Of a stretch of DNA of 64,000 bases, positions 20,878 through 32,688 are shown one piece after another. Source of the DNA: Wolfiporia cocos (Eukaryota; Basidiomycota; Agaricomycetes; Polyporales; Phaeolaceae); the NCBI GenBank assembly GCA_029448655.1, contig JACCLO010000001.1, positions 186,001 to 250,000 of the forward strand, given 5' to 3'. Numbering within the stretch: position 1 is the stretch's first letter; every line of letters begins with the position of its first letter. The translations under genes were made by a program, and so were the position numbers. The notes under the pieces were generated by a model. That model worked only from the letters and a program-made list of their open reading frames with translations, did not search any database and was not told the DNA's origin.

Positions 20878-23800
20878 GCGAGAACCACCACAGTAGATCA
20901 CAGGGATTGGCTTTACTGAGTGATTACTGATTAGTGGAACAGTTCCTGCAGTGATTGTGAAGTCGTTGACAATTGAGATATCTGGCCAGGTATTACAGGA
21001 ATATAAGAGAATAAGACAATATAGGTGGGGATCTAGAGTTCTGATGTCAATGAAGTCCTTTGGCCAACACTTGGGCAGTAATATTCCTCCATCTGTAGAG
21101 GTGCATTAGTATGAATTGAATATCTGACTGGAGTATCACCTGTGTATGATGCAGCAAATTGTGCATGCAGGGTACCATGATCTACACCTTTACTTGCAGT
21201 GATCTTGTTTAAAATCTTGTGCTCACGAGCTGTGGCATTATCCGGCAGCGATACAGACTGTTGAATCATAGATTATTATCTGAGCCTAGCACAAGAAAAA
21301 TGCTGCATAAAGTTACAAGCTCATACAAGCATTGCTTCACAATACAGTTTCGCATAAGTGTAGTCTCCATTACTCCTGAGGCATGTCCATTCAAGTTGAC
21401 TTTTTCTTGATCTCCATTAAGTCGCTCAAAGGCAAAAAGCCACCAACTGTAAGCTGGTCCGAATTTTTGAAACATGAGTTGGTAATGCATTGAGAGATGT
21501 TCATTCAATACTAGATGCACACCAAGTGCAAGGAGACCCTGACAGTATAGTTGTAGATACCATTGCCCTCATTTAATGTTGTCCATAGATATTGATTTGC
21601 ATGCTAGAATACGCTCAGCAACTGAGAGAAATGTGATATACCAATATATTTCGTCGAGATATCGTCTGAATGTCGGCTTTGACTTTGCGTTGGACGGAAC
21701 AGCTGGTTCTTTATGCGGAATGCGATCTTGTGGATCGCACCAGCACACCCAGAGGACAGTTGTCTGGATATTAGCCCATCTACGCCACTGATCAGCTTTT
21801 TGTAGCGAGTGATTTTCACTGAGCTTCAGAAATGATAAATCAGAGCAACGAATACAGGTGAGTGTATGGACGCCTTACATTGTTAGGTAGGTGACCAATG
21901 GATGATGGCCAGGCAATGGAATTGACAGTACTCTGAAGTAGTCACCATCCAGCTGTGTTAAGAAGATATCCTTCATTTATGACATTGGTGAATTAATCCT
22001 TTACGATTCCCACTGAGCGGCATTTTTTTTAATTCTCCGGATTCTGTAGAGTGCAATTGACGTACAGTAAAAATTATGCAAGAAGTCGATGGTGGTTGAT
22101 TTTATTGGTAGGAACCCGGGGAGTTCGTTAAGCACTGAGTAACGCATTCCAGTGCGGTCCAATATCTCCTTGCGATCCTTTTCAGTTGAAGCTGCCTTCG
22201 AGCAATATGCATGCTGGAGCTGTACCCAGCCGTCTCTCAACTGGAAGTCTTTACAAATAATTAGTAGTCTCATAATTCTATCAAGAAGGAGAAACATATA
22301 CTCTGTATGTCGTAGCTAGCTGGGGAATTTATTTTCTCAAGAGTGATGTAGCAAATCGCACATGGGTGCCGCTTATGTGAGTGGCCTGCTGAACCCGTGA
22401 CTTTGCGCGATGCCGGTATGTCACTGACATGTAACTCTATTCCTCCTTTGATGCGAGGGGGTATTGAGCGACCATAAATATACATGATGATCGCTGCACA
22501 CATGTCAGTGAATTGCGATGAATTAAAATAAATTGTCACCTTTCCGTAGGATATGTAACTCAGCCACCAGAGTATAGTTCATCTGCTCCAGGCTTGGCTC
22601 CTTTGGACCAGAGATTACACTACAGAGATGTACATTCTGCTGTAGATATCGAACAGCACGATGGAGATTATTGATGGTAATGTATACTCCACCACTTGAG
22701 TGTGGTCGATTATCTGTGATGCCGAACCTACAATGATTTAGTCTCGATTCACTGCTAGTAATATTTAATATACCAGTCAACATTGATTGTAAAGCTGAAG
22801 CCAACGTCACAGTGAATGAGCGTATCTTGTCGCTCTGAGGGTAACATGGAATCTTCCAATGTGCCATCCTCGTGAATAATGCGATTTGCACTGAGATTAA
22901 GTGAACCGTATGTTGGAGAGTCGTGAAAGTCACGCATCGGCTCATGATCATCTAATGTGCGGCGGTTCCTGTACATCTCTGTGTCCACCAGGTTGATCAC
23001 AAAGTCTGGTCGCTTTAGAAACCGCCGTAATGCTTTGATCAGTGAAGCATAGGGCTGGAATTTTGTGGGATAGCGCTTCTCTAGTCCAGATGCAGTCCGC
23101 TTAATTTTCCAGATAACTCCCTTGCAGCGTCGAGCAGTACATTGAGGAGAAGCAAGGGCATTGATCTCATCTTGTGTATATGACTTGAAGCAGACAGTGC
23201 ATATAGGGATTTGCTCGAAGTAGTCATCAACTGAGAGTCCCAAGTGACGTCATTTAGCAGTGACTAGAGATCTAGCAGGTCCTGGCAGAGTGAGCTCGGA
23301 AAGGAGGTCACATTCTTCAATGATAGCCAAGCCACAGTGAAGCGTTCGCTCTGATGCTTTCACAGTAATATTGTCGAACACGTTGCCCAGAACACTTTTG
23401 AGATAAGCTAGACGAACAGCAGAGCTTTCGAGAAATACACGGGGGACAAGACTAGCAGGATCTGGTTCTGAGGATTCAGTTTCTTCGTGAATGTCTTGAT
23501 TTCTGTCGGCATTCTCATCTTCCCCCTGAAACTTGTCTTCGTGCGCCTCTTCATTGTCTTCGTCTTCGTAATCTTGATGCTCGCCATTAATATCAGCATT
23601 AGGGTTTTGTTCCTGAGAAGCTACTGGAGGAGAATGGACTAGGAGGTCATCTTCGCGAAGATCAGAGTCGCCATGCAACGATTTATCTACGCCATCATTA
23701 TTATATATTATTGTGACGTCTACTAGTATATCAAAATAAATGGTGCTTACTGGACGCAGGGAGATGGTTTACTCGAGGAACAGACGTATCAGGGTTGTCC

Positions 23801-24150
23801 GCATAATCATAATTTATGTCCTCTTGTATGGGAATAGAGCCAGACCCAGACGCAGAGGATGCTGATGCACTTGAGGATGGCTGACCCACATAGCTGTTAA
23901 GCAAATCACCAGACAGGCTACCCAGGAGCAAGCTAGGTGCAGGAGAAGAATTGTTGTGAACAGGTTCAGGTGTGGTGCAGCTTGTGGCGGATGTGTGAAC
24001 AGCAGCGTTGCTTATGGATTGAGCATTTGCCTTCTCCTTTTTCTTATGACGATATGCAGTCTGTCTTGTTTGAATTTTGTACCCATCGATAGAGAGGCTG
24101 CACTGCGAGCAGCGGCATACTTCATACTCCTGCTGCCTGCGAGGCTGTCA

Positions 24151-24434
24151 TTTTTTTAGTGCAGCCACTTATCGTAGTGCACATTATTCCGTGAACTCTA
24201 CCATTTCTATGGGGTATATCAGCCTGCTTTAGATAATCTACGTGTTGTGTTGATTCGCCAATTTGCCAATCTTCTGTGCAGGGGAGGAGTTTAAATGCTG
24301 ACTATATGCGCACTTTTCATGTGTGTGTCGACTTTGCAGATGCGCGTCGAGCTCCCTCAGCATGTGATCGTGACTGGGCAATCAAAAATACATGCATAGG
24401 GACATATAATATCATCAATTGACAGCTCATGATC
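24151..24434. other. Spacer between the transposase and the TIR element
   Basis: No gene or repeat recognised. It holds the upstream region of the minus-strand transposase and ends with the target duplication CATGATC (24428-24434). Confidence 0.4.
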
Positions 24435-26166
24435 CCCAGTGAAAATCTGATGTATTAAAAAATATCCAAATGAATCCTCATATAACTAAATGTATCCACA
24501 AAAGTTCAATATTTCAAAATGTATACAGCACAATCGAATTGTATCCAGCAGCTCATGTGACCTGGTGAGCAGATTGACATGTGCCAATGAGCGATAGATC
24601 TTACCATAAGGCCTCTGCGTAATGCGTTAACGTTGCGTACGCGTAAGGTAGTTACATATGAAGGATCCCCATGTAGATTGCTTCGGATCCACACACTTAT
24701 GTCATTACACTTTCATACCGCCGTACTGCTGTATGCGCATCCCTCCATACCCCTACTAAAATAACCACAACCCACAATGCCTCGAGCCCCCGTACACAAG
24801 ATTGATAACAAAGGAACAAGGTATATTTTTGTGGCTGCAATCAACAGTTCCCGAAGAGAGATCTGCATTTTGTGACTAAAGGTACCTACTGCAGCCATGC
24901 CAAGTTTTGAGCTCATTTGCTTGGGCAACAGAGCCATTGCATACATGTTGAGTTTTTCATTTCTTATGTAAGAATACAGCGAATGCATCTACGCCGATAA
25001 CACAGTTCCCGTCCGAGTCCTTGTCTTCCTATGGCATTGTGGCGTTGTAGCCACATCCCTTTATGGCAATGCTCTTACTCTTACTCTTACCTAGCATCAC
25101 TATGTCATCTTCCATTAATAGCTTCGTTTTAGGTTCCTTCACCTACTCTGTCGCCCCTTGAACTTTATTTCTCTTGCTACACATAAGCAGGCTTGTGGCA
25201 TATCTTGTCTTCTCCCTGTGTTTTTCTCATATATAGTTAGTCTCTGGATCTTGGCAGGGCAACACCATCCCCTCCAGCTTCGAGAGGAGCCAAATGACCA
25301 CATGTGAGTAGACGTCCACCCATGGGTACTTGAGTCATTATTTTTATATTTAATTTTGTCTTGTCTACCTACATTCAGTCAGTACGTGACCATTCCCATT
25401 GCGAGATGTAACTGCTGCGGTGAACAGACTGGTATGTGTTGAAGTTCAGGCAGTGCCTATTTCAGCTATTAATACTGCCCGGCATTCCTCTAGTTCAAAT
25501 GTAATGGGATCTCACCGAACGCGTAAGGTATGTACATTTTCGTTCCTTGACTATATACCCTGCGCACCCCTTTTCTGTAACCAGGTGCGTATTGCACCAC
25601 CTTCCAGTCTGGGCTCACTCCGCCACCTTCCATTTTAGGTCACTCCTCACCGTGGCGATGAGATTGCACCCGTGTGCTGTGCCTGCACCTCCAACAGTAC
25701 ATATTCTCATAACTTCGAAATATACTCATACATACAGTGCAGATGCAATACACTTCTGTGAACATGCGAAAACTGACAGTTTTTTGTAGCAGGGATTGGG
25801 GGCAAGGAGCAGGCATGGGTGGAGCATGGATGTGGGTAGATTGGTATATTTCTCGGGTGCATTCGGGTAGTATATGTCGATACTTTTGTGTACATTAGGC
25901 TACATCTGAATACATATCCTGATGTAGTGAGCTATACTGAGCTACATTGAAATATATCTCTGGACCTTCTTATGCAACCTTGAAGATACCTTCAGATATA
26001 TTTGATGTTTCGAAACTTATCTGACATACATTTGGATACGTCTAGTGTAGATGAGATACATTGTGTGAGCGTCTACAATGTATCCTAATGTAGTCTATGG
26101 TTCGTGTTATATCCAAATGTATCCAATGCATCTGGATACATTTAAATACATTGGATTCTCACTGGG
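24435..26166. mobile_element. TIR DNA transposon, probably non-autonomous, 1,732 bp
   Basis: The left end CCCAGTGAAAATCTGATG and the right end read in reverse (CCCAGTGAGAATCCAATG) form an inverted repeat of about 40 bp with some mismatches. Both ends are flanked by the same 7 bp CATGATC (24428-24434 and 26167-26173). Subterminal regions (24460-24545 and 25850-26150) are full of short direct and inverted copies of TGTATCC / GGATACA, typical transposase-binding clutter. Inside are only short frames, none with a transposase domain. The class is uncertain: hAT, MULE and KDZ elements usually give 8-bp or longer duplications, CACTA 3 bp. Confidence 0.75.
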
Positions 26167-26173
26167 CATGATC

Positions 26174-26600
26174 ACTAGTGAAATGCAATCAGACATGAGA
26201 GGCGCACACACACACGTTTAGCGTAGAGCGTATGTGACCGTGTAAATGAGCGCCTTGAGCCATTACATTATTTATTATCATCCTGTTGAATGATTACATA
26301 ATATACTACGGTCGACTACAGCAAGCAGGGTGACATAAGCACGAAACCTCACAGAAATCTGTCAGAAACATGCAGATCCTGGGAAGATTCTGACGATTCC
26401 AGCATCTGCCTAGAATCTTGTCAGAATCTGCCCAGAATCAGTGGTTCTGACCAGATTCTGAGGTGTCAGAAACCGGCGGCTTCACGCAGTGATGGCTGTT
26501 GCCTGGTGCAATCTGAACTTCAACATACTGATCTTATCGTCATAACATTACAATTAGCACTAACCCCGGTTGCAATTAACGCTCTACAGGCATGATGTGC
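26174..26600. other. Spacer with short CAGAATCTG repeats
   Basis: 26350-26480 contains about eight scattered CAGAATC/AGATTCTG half-sites in both orientations, which may be remnants of a small TIR element. No coding frame recognised; the 3' part precedes the Crinkler-like gene. Confidence 0.4.
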
Positions 26601-26941
26601 AAGCGGTCAGCCACAGCGCAGGGTGCTGAAGCCACCATGGAGTTTGAAAGGCAATGCAAACTGATTGCATTCAGCCCATATCTTCTTCATCAACATGCAA
26701 TTCATGCGATACCACCTGTCAAAGTACAAGCATACAGAATGTGCTAAACCCGACAATCATACTATGGAAGGTTCTTTAGCCAGACTCCATCAGATTGCCT
26801 GGAATAGAAACCACGGCGACCTTTTCCATTCTCTCCCCATCATACACAACACTCAGCCTGCATCAGCTGAACTTCCAGAAAATCCCATTGTTCTCCACTG
26901 GGATGAAGATTCAACTTCTGCTGTGGCATTGCTTCAGGCTA

Positions 26942-27978
26942 TGTCACAAGCCAATTTCAAAGCCTAGTAAAACACCCTAGGTTGACACCCTACTCATGCG
27001 TATGCATGCTATAGCACTCCATCCGAGCCCAGCTGGAACCATACAGCAATGCTAGTAGAAGCCCTCCAATATACAGGATACTACAGGCACTAGCAGGCCA
27101 CCAGCAGTCCAATCCTTAAACCCATCCAAGTCCTGGCAGCTAGAACCATATGCTGCCTAGTCCCTAAACCAAGGATCATGAGCCCCCTCTAGTAAACACC
27201 AGCATAGCTCAGCAGTAGACCATGTACAAACCCAGGTCTCCCACCACTGACCAATATGCTATATGCCAACTAGAGGCACAACATATAACCACATGTGACC
27301 CAGCCACTACACCCAATGTCTCACATCTCTACACCACAGACATTCGCCATTACAGGCATAGACTTTACACCATGGCCTATGGATGACCTTAAACTCCTTG
27401 CACCTAAGCCTACGAGAACCCCCGGCCAAGTGCACACACCTTATGATGCTATGTACGACTGAGAACCCTAGCAGTCACCCTTAGCGCCTACGCCAATTGC
27501 AGCCACTCACACTCAATCACCTTACGGTCATTATGGACCTGTTCATGTTCCTGGCTGATGTCACTCCTCAGTACCATCCCTGTGGGAACCTGGACCACTA
27601 ATGCCCCAATCACGGACTTAGAACCCTGCCATTACTGGCATCACCCAATTGATGAGAACCACCAATCGTAACCTGACCGATTGGCAACCCCATTGATCCA
27701 AGACCCTTACACTACGTCGCCATGGCCATCTTGCATACACCAGTGCCCCGATGCCATTACCGGCTTGTAGCTTAGACCAATCATATACCAGCGGTGCCGG
27801 CCTTACAGCCCATGCCCGCAAACATGTACAAATACATTAAGAGTATATAATGGGCCGACAGTCTTGAGCATAGCCTCAGACTTGTCTTGGCCATTTATGG
27901 CTAGTAGTCCCGGACCAGGAAGGTGCCTTTGTGTGAGCCCCCTTCCCCTGGTTGAGTGCTAGTTAGTAGTGTGTGTCA
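26942..27978 (+). repeat. Solo LTR, 1,037 bp, in the Crinkler-like gene
   Basis: Starts TGTCACAAGCC, ends AGTGTGTGTCA, flanked by GGCTA (26937-26941 and 27979-27983). TATATAATG lies near 27845 and GTGAGC at 27933-27938. Its last 130 bases resemble the end of the element G LTR, so it is a longer relative of that family. Confidence 0.9.
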
Positions 27979-28429
27979 GGCTAGCCGACTGTCGTCGATC
28001 CTCGTCAGGGATGAATATCCAAAAATGCTACAGGACATCATCGACAATGCCATGCTGGGCATAAAGTATGAGGATAGCAATGATGATGACAACAGCAATA
28101 CCGACAAGAGCAATGGAGCTATGAATGTCAATATAGATGCTCAGCCATTTCATAATCCCTTCGATAACTTGCCACATGGTGGATCCAGTGCAACTGGTGC
28201 AATTGTGATTGGCACTCCCAGTATTGGTCAGAATACCTATAGTTCAAACCTTTTCATCATCTTGCTCACTATACCTTCAGGAAAGACCATCTTTCTGATC
28301 TATGCACTTGTTCTTCACCTACTTGCTGGCCTAACCACCGTCATCCAGCTAGACAAGAAGAAACTCTATGTCTTAAATGACAAAGGAGTCTTCATAATCC
28401 ATTCCCGTCATCTTATGCATGATGAGCTG

Positions 28430-28959
28430 TGACACAGTAACTACTGTGCATACTGCTATGCAGGAATCTCCCCCTATCTCCTATCCTAAAGGGAGAACAG
28501 GAGCTGTCTAGGTGTTGAAGATGACCCTGCAAGCCATAGTGAGGGGCAACCATCCATCTGTGTAGACACTAGTCACTAGGCCCCCCAGACTAGCAGTGGT
28601 TGAGAGAGTGGTTACCCAGCACACAAGCATGCAGTGAAGAAGTGGTCACCAGGGGACTCGCCCCCAGAGTTGACAATACTAGTTCTGAGGAGTACCTCAG
28701 AACGTACGCTAGTATATATACATGAAGACATTGTCTAGTGCAGCACAAGGCCTGCCCTAACGGCGAGGTCTGTGCGCGCACTGTGACTATCTACAGAGGT
28801 AACGTAGTGACGCTGTTACAAGTACCATGACTACTCACATGACATGTCGCAAGATAAGATGAAGTTATAATCTACCCATGCACGTGCCGTTCCACAACGA
28901 CGATCTATTCTAATCAGCTAGAAGTGCGAATATTCGTTGAACGAGGAGGTTTCTTGTGA
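28430..28959 (-). repeat. Solo LTR, 530 bp, in the Crinkler-like gene
   Basis: Read on plus it starts TGACACAG and ends CTTGTGACA, flanked by AGCTG (28425-28429 and 28960-28964). Terminal hairpin stem CACAGTA 28433-28439 / TACTGTG 28442-28448. TATATATACATG near 28715 marks the promoter on the minus strand. It resembles the solo LTR at 37929-38585. Confidence 0.9.
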
Positions 28960-30566
28960 CAAGCTGCGCCTCTACATACCGACTGAAACATGGTACTTAA
29001 TTGACTCCAATCGATGCTTGACAAGTGTGCCTGAGGATGTTGTTAAACTGTCTATGTTGTATGGAGGCTTCATACTGCAGGCGGCGTCTCCATGTGCTGA
29101 CTGCATTGATTGGACGAAGAAAGATGGAGGGTGAGTGCCGAGGTACTGGATGGCACGTTGGTCCCTTGGGGAGCTCATTGTTGGATATGTCACAACTCCT
29201 CACTTTCTGCTCTAGGCGAGCAACAAACGAGCGTTTTGACAGCCGGGATCTCCAATTTCGGTACTGGAAACATCCTCAGCGGAGGCCCTCTGAGGCACAG
29301 CTCGCAACCTTTGCTGAACTCTATGGCACATCTGCTCGAAAAGCATACACTTATGTGGCAGCCCCAGACGACTACAAAAAGCAACTCTATGACAGGATCA
29401 AGTCACTCAATGGGACGATGGTGGTTGGATGGGTTAATAAGGTTATTGCCGGGGTCTTGGACGACGAAATATCTCATGACATCCTTGTGGCTGCTCCCCT
29501 CCATAACTGAGAGGACTTTTATCTGCGGATAGCCACCGACCACCTGTGGAGGATAGCATTGGACCATTTCAACAATACCGAAAAGCACGCTGCCGATATG
29601 CTATATCGGCTGTTCATTCGCAATTCTCACACCAGGGCTAGTGCCAGCTATCTCTTGGAATGAGCACTCTTTGTCGAGTTTTCCAAGGGTGGCGAGTGGC
29701 CCATGACCGCCATGAAGAAGAGCCCGTGATAGGGAAAGACAAGTACTCATTGGCGATCCGATGACACCAAACCTTACCAGTATCTTCGCTTGGGCTATCA
29801 AGGCCACATCGTAGCTATAGCAAACGATCAGATCGAGACACCAGTCGAGGCATTCGAGTGTCTGAGCAGCCACCACTTTTCACGTGGGGAAGCCCTGATA
29901 TTCAAGGATGGATTCTACATCCCTCATTCTTGGTCCCAGCCTTCGTGCGATGCGTTTGTTTACGAAGCTGGTCCTCAGTGTGCAACCATCTTCCAGGTGA
30001 CTGTCGGCAACCGGCGCCCGGTCTCCGTGGAGGGTCTGGACTGGCTACACAATTGCAGCGCAAAGTCTCTTCATCTCATCGTCATCACACCTCCCTTAAA
30101 AGGTAGCATTTTGGATATCTGGGTTGCCAACTACCATAAAGACATGCTAGGTGAGGTTTATCACCTCACGCTACCCAACCTGAAGAAGTGTAGTGTGGCT
30201 GAGTTGGAAAGTATCATGCCCACCTTGACTGCAGGTGGGAGAGTGGCGGCAGTAGAGCCCTCCACTCGGCCGAGAGGTACTCTACCCCACAAGAGCAAAA
30301 GCAAGAAGGAGAACAAGAAGGCTGCCTTGTTGCAACCCATGTAAAGTGCACGCAAAAAAGGCGAGGCCTCCAATACTGCTCTCGTTCCTGCACCCATCCC
30401 CTCATCCATGCCCATGCCCACCTCCATCTCCAGTCTAATGCAGCAAAAATCCAAAGGTCACAAAGGAAAGACCGTCATGTCTTCATCTAAATCAATTATC
30501 TCAGCCGCCATACCTCCAGCACAGCCATCACAACAACCATCGGACAAGGACCAGGCTCCGAGGAAG

Positions 30567-31125
30567 TGACACAGACTTACGTCTGTGCTACCCCTGGACT
30601 CAGGGGGAACCATACACGCCGTTGAGCGAGCCTATAAGTCACCGTGCCAGCGCTGAACGCAGAGGCAACGTGGGGGTGACTAGTCCCCTTGTGTACGTCG
30701 AGGTAACAGAGGCGGCTCACAGACTAGCACGACGCGATACGGGCCCCGGGCCAGAGAGCATCACAGCGATAGTAAGAAAGGGGCTATGCCCAATTGTCGA
30801 GAATCTTAGGAATGGGGAGTAAGCCCACATTCCGTCGTAATATATACATGAGCGATGTGACTACTAGTACTGCCCTAAAGATGAGGCCTGTGCGCCGTAT
30901 CTACTGGGTCATGTGCTAAGTGACGCTACATGTAACTACTGTGACCATAACGTGAGTACCGGAGGCGCGCGCTACCCTACAGCGCTAACCTAACGACCAG
31001 GTGACCTGCAATAACTGGGAGTGACGCTGGAGGTGACTATGGAGTAGAGGCGCGGCGTACGCCTAGCGCCGCACATACAACCTATAGCGAGGGAGTCTAA
31101 ATTAATAAAGGAATAATTTGTGACA
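30567..31125 (-). repeat. 3' LTR of TRIM-2
   Basis: 559 bp in minus orientation. Terminal hairpin CACAGAC 30570-30576 / GTCTGTG 30581-30587. Confidence 0.92.
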
Positions 31126-31901
31126 TTACCCCCCCTCTCGAAAAACGTCGTCCCTGACGTTCTACCTTGAATCCTACGACGCTCGCTACCTTGGTTGCTT
31201 GTTTAACACACGGCTCATGTGGTTCATGAGGAGCTTCCATGTGCACGGTCCGTCCGCCGGTGGTGGAGCGAAGTGAGCTAGCCTGCAGGAAGAATTGGGA
31301 GTTCCACTCATCCCGGATTCCTTACATCCCGCAACGTGAGTCGACGAGGCGTGTCAGCGGTGAGCGGGCCCATCGGAGTTGGGTAATGGCCAATCATTCC
31401 GCTCCTAGGACTGACGCCAACATGGCTACGCGTGGCCTACCGACCTCGGGGTATGTGGTTCGCTCGTTGGTATTCGATAGTCTGTCGTGGTGGATTGCCT
31501 TCTGACCTTAGTGATCGCCGGTGTGGGGTTGGGTACCCTTGCGGGACCCTTCGCATACCCACAGATCAAAGTTCTTGACGATAACCCCTGCCGCCCAGGG
31601 GTAAGTGGCCGGACTGCCCTAGACCTCTACGCGCACGCGCATTCCCTTTGCAGGGGTGACGGCGGCGGGTCCTCAAACGGGGCTTACGTCGGTCGACCCC
31701 TTCTATCTTGCGTTCGAAAGAGGGCGGACTTGCTTACTCACTCCCTACGGTCGCTTTGCCAGGTGTAGCATTTCGTGGGGGCTCGTAAAACTACGGACCG
31801 ACGGCGCTTCTACCGTCGGCTGCCCCGCCATGCTGCCTTGGCGACCTGTAGGTGGAGAACCCTCGGCCCCAACGCAGTTCGCGCCGGAGGGGAGGTAAGA
31901 T

Positions 31902-31913
31902 ATTCCTAAGATT
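31902..31913 (-). other. Primer-binding site of TRIM-2
   Basis: On minus, AATCTTAGGAAT follows the 5' LTR. It is the exact complement of the LTR segment at 32150-32161. In TRIM-1 both sides read differently (AATCTGAGAGAT and ATCTCTCAGATT): both sides changed together. Confidence 0.85.
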
Positions 31914-31914
31914 A

Positions 31915-32473
31915 TGACACAGACTTACGTCTGTGCTACCCCTGGACTCAGGGGGAACCATACACGCCGTTGAGCGAGCCTATAAGTCACCGTGCCAGCG
32001 CTGAACGCAGAGGCAACGTGGGGGTGACTAGTCCCCTTGTGTACGTCGAGGTAACAGAGGCGGCTCACAGACTAGCACGACGCGATACGGGCCCCGGGCC
32101 AGAGAGCATCACAGCGATAGTAAGAAAGGGGCTATGCCCAATTGTCGAGAATCTTAGGAATGGGGAGTAAGCCCACATTCCGTCGTAATATATACATGAG
32201 CGATGTGACTACTAGTACTGCCCTAAAGATGAGGCCTGTGCGCCGTATCTACTGGGTCATGTGCTAAGTGACGCTACATGTAACTACTGTGACCATAACG
32301 TGAGTACCGGAGGCGCGCGCTACCCTACAGCGCTAACCTAACGACCAGGTGACCTGCAATAACTGGGAGTGACGCTGGAGGTGACTATGGAGTAGAGGCG
32401 CGGCGTACGCCTAGCGCCGCACATACAACCTATAGCGAGGGAGTCTAAATTAATAAAGGAATAATTTGTGACA
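31915..32473 (-). repeat. 5' LTR of TRIM-2
   Basis: 559 bp, same as 30567-31125. The predicted transcript start and self-primer is at 32150-32161, read on minus, 33 nt after a minus-strand TATATATT box ending at about 32194. Confidence 0.92.
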
Positions 32474-32688
32474 GGAAGGTGAGAGGGAGGAAGCACAAAC
32501 ATAATGAACATCCCACCACTGACACTGAGGCACACCCTGCAAGCCCTCCATATGTGCCTGCTGCAAAGAAAATAAAACTGTGCAAGGAAAAGGAGCATGA
32601 GGCAATGGGGTCTGCGGCATTGCCAGGGCACAGGATGGCATGGCGATGGCAGACTGATGGCACAGTGATGGGAAAGCTAGCAGGGTAG

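Larger units (their letters stand above)
19540..24150 (-). pseudogene. CACTA/EnSpm Tnp2-type transposase, decayed multi-exon
   Basis: Read from right to left, a Cys-x-Cys-x2-Cys element lies near 24100, a Ser-rich and then acidic N-terminal part at 23931-23250, and a zinc motif ICTVCFKSY...CTARRC near 23190-23120. It continues with LIKALRRFLKRPDFV, MRDFHDSP, SGPKEPSLEQMNY (22590-22560), DIPASRKVTG with CAICY (about 22390), GMRYSVLNELPGF then a D-x2-HN motif (about 22110), and SMHYQ, FGPAYSWWLFAFERLNG and GVMETTLMRN (21480-21340). This order and these motifs match fungal Tnp2 transposases. Exons are in several frames separated by probable introns, for example near 22750. The C-terminal part (about 19780-19560) lies beyond a solo LTR at 20029-20877. 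I could not assemble a complete open frame or find CACTA termini, so I call it a pseudogene. It may retain some intact exons. Confidence 0.75.
30567..32473 (-). mobile_element. TRIM-2: second copy of the short non-autonomous LTR element
   Basis: 1,907 bp with two 559-bp LTRs (30567-31125 and 31915-32473) that look identical by eye, and a 789-bp non-coding inside. It is flanked by GGAAG (30562-30566 and 32474-32478). It is related to TRIM-1 along its whole length but diverged, and lies in the coding tail of the Crinkler-like gene. The purine tract in minus orientation is at about 31126-31140. Near-identity of its LTRs implies a recent insertion, hence a recently active helper element. Confidence 0.93.
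26665..32688 (+). pseudogene. Crinkler/RHS-like P-loop NTPase-nuclease gene, broken by three LTR insertions
   Basis: Coding segments are about 26665-26941, 27979-28429, 28960-30566 and 32474-32688. Removing the three insertions with one duplication each rejoins the frame exactly. Motifs include IPSGKTIFLIYALVL (a degenerate Walker A with its helix, about 28270), a strand rich in aromatic residues after 28960, and RYWMARWSLGELIVG (29145-29185). Next comes a nuclease-like domain with FYIPHSWSQPSCDAFVYE and FQVTVGNRRPVSVEGL (29910-30040), then a Lys/Ser/Pro-rich tail with KSKSKKENKK and KKIKL, nuclear-signal-like. This order fits Crinkler/RHS proteins (STAND-like NTPase plus PD-(D/E)xK-like nuclease). 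The family call is from motif memory and should be tested. In-frame stops TGA near 29130, 29508 and 29660 could be former CGA codons; TAA at 30342 and some small frame breaks also exist. The true start is unresolved. Confidence 0.55.

Noticed and set aside
24435..26166. Terminal parts of the CACTA transposase element
   Set aside because: Its ends have their own 7-bp duplication, so it is a separate insertion lying upstream of the transposase gene.
26350..26480. CRISPR-like array of CAGAATCTG repeats
   Set aside because: Units are too short, irregular and in both orientations; the genome is eukaryotic.
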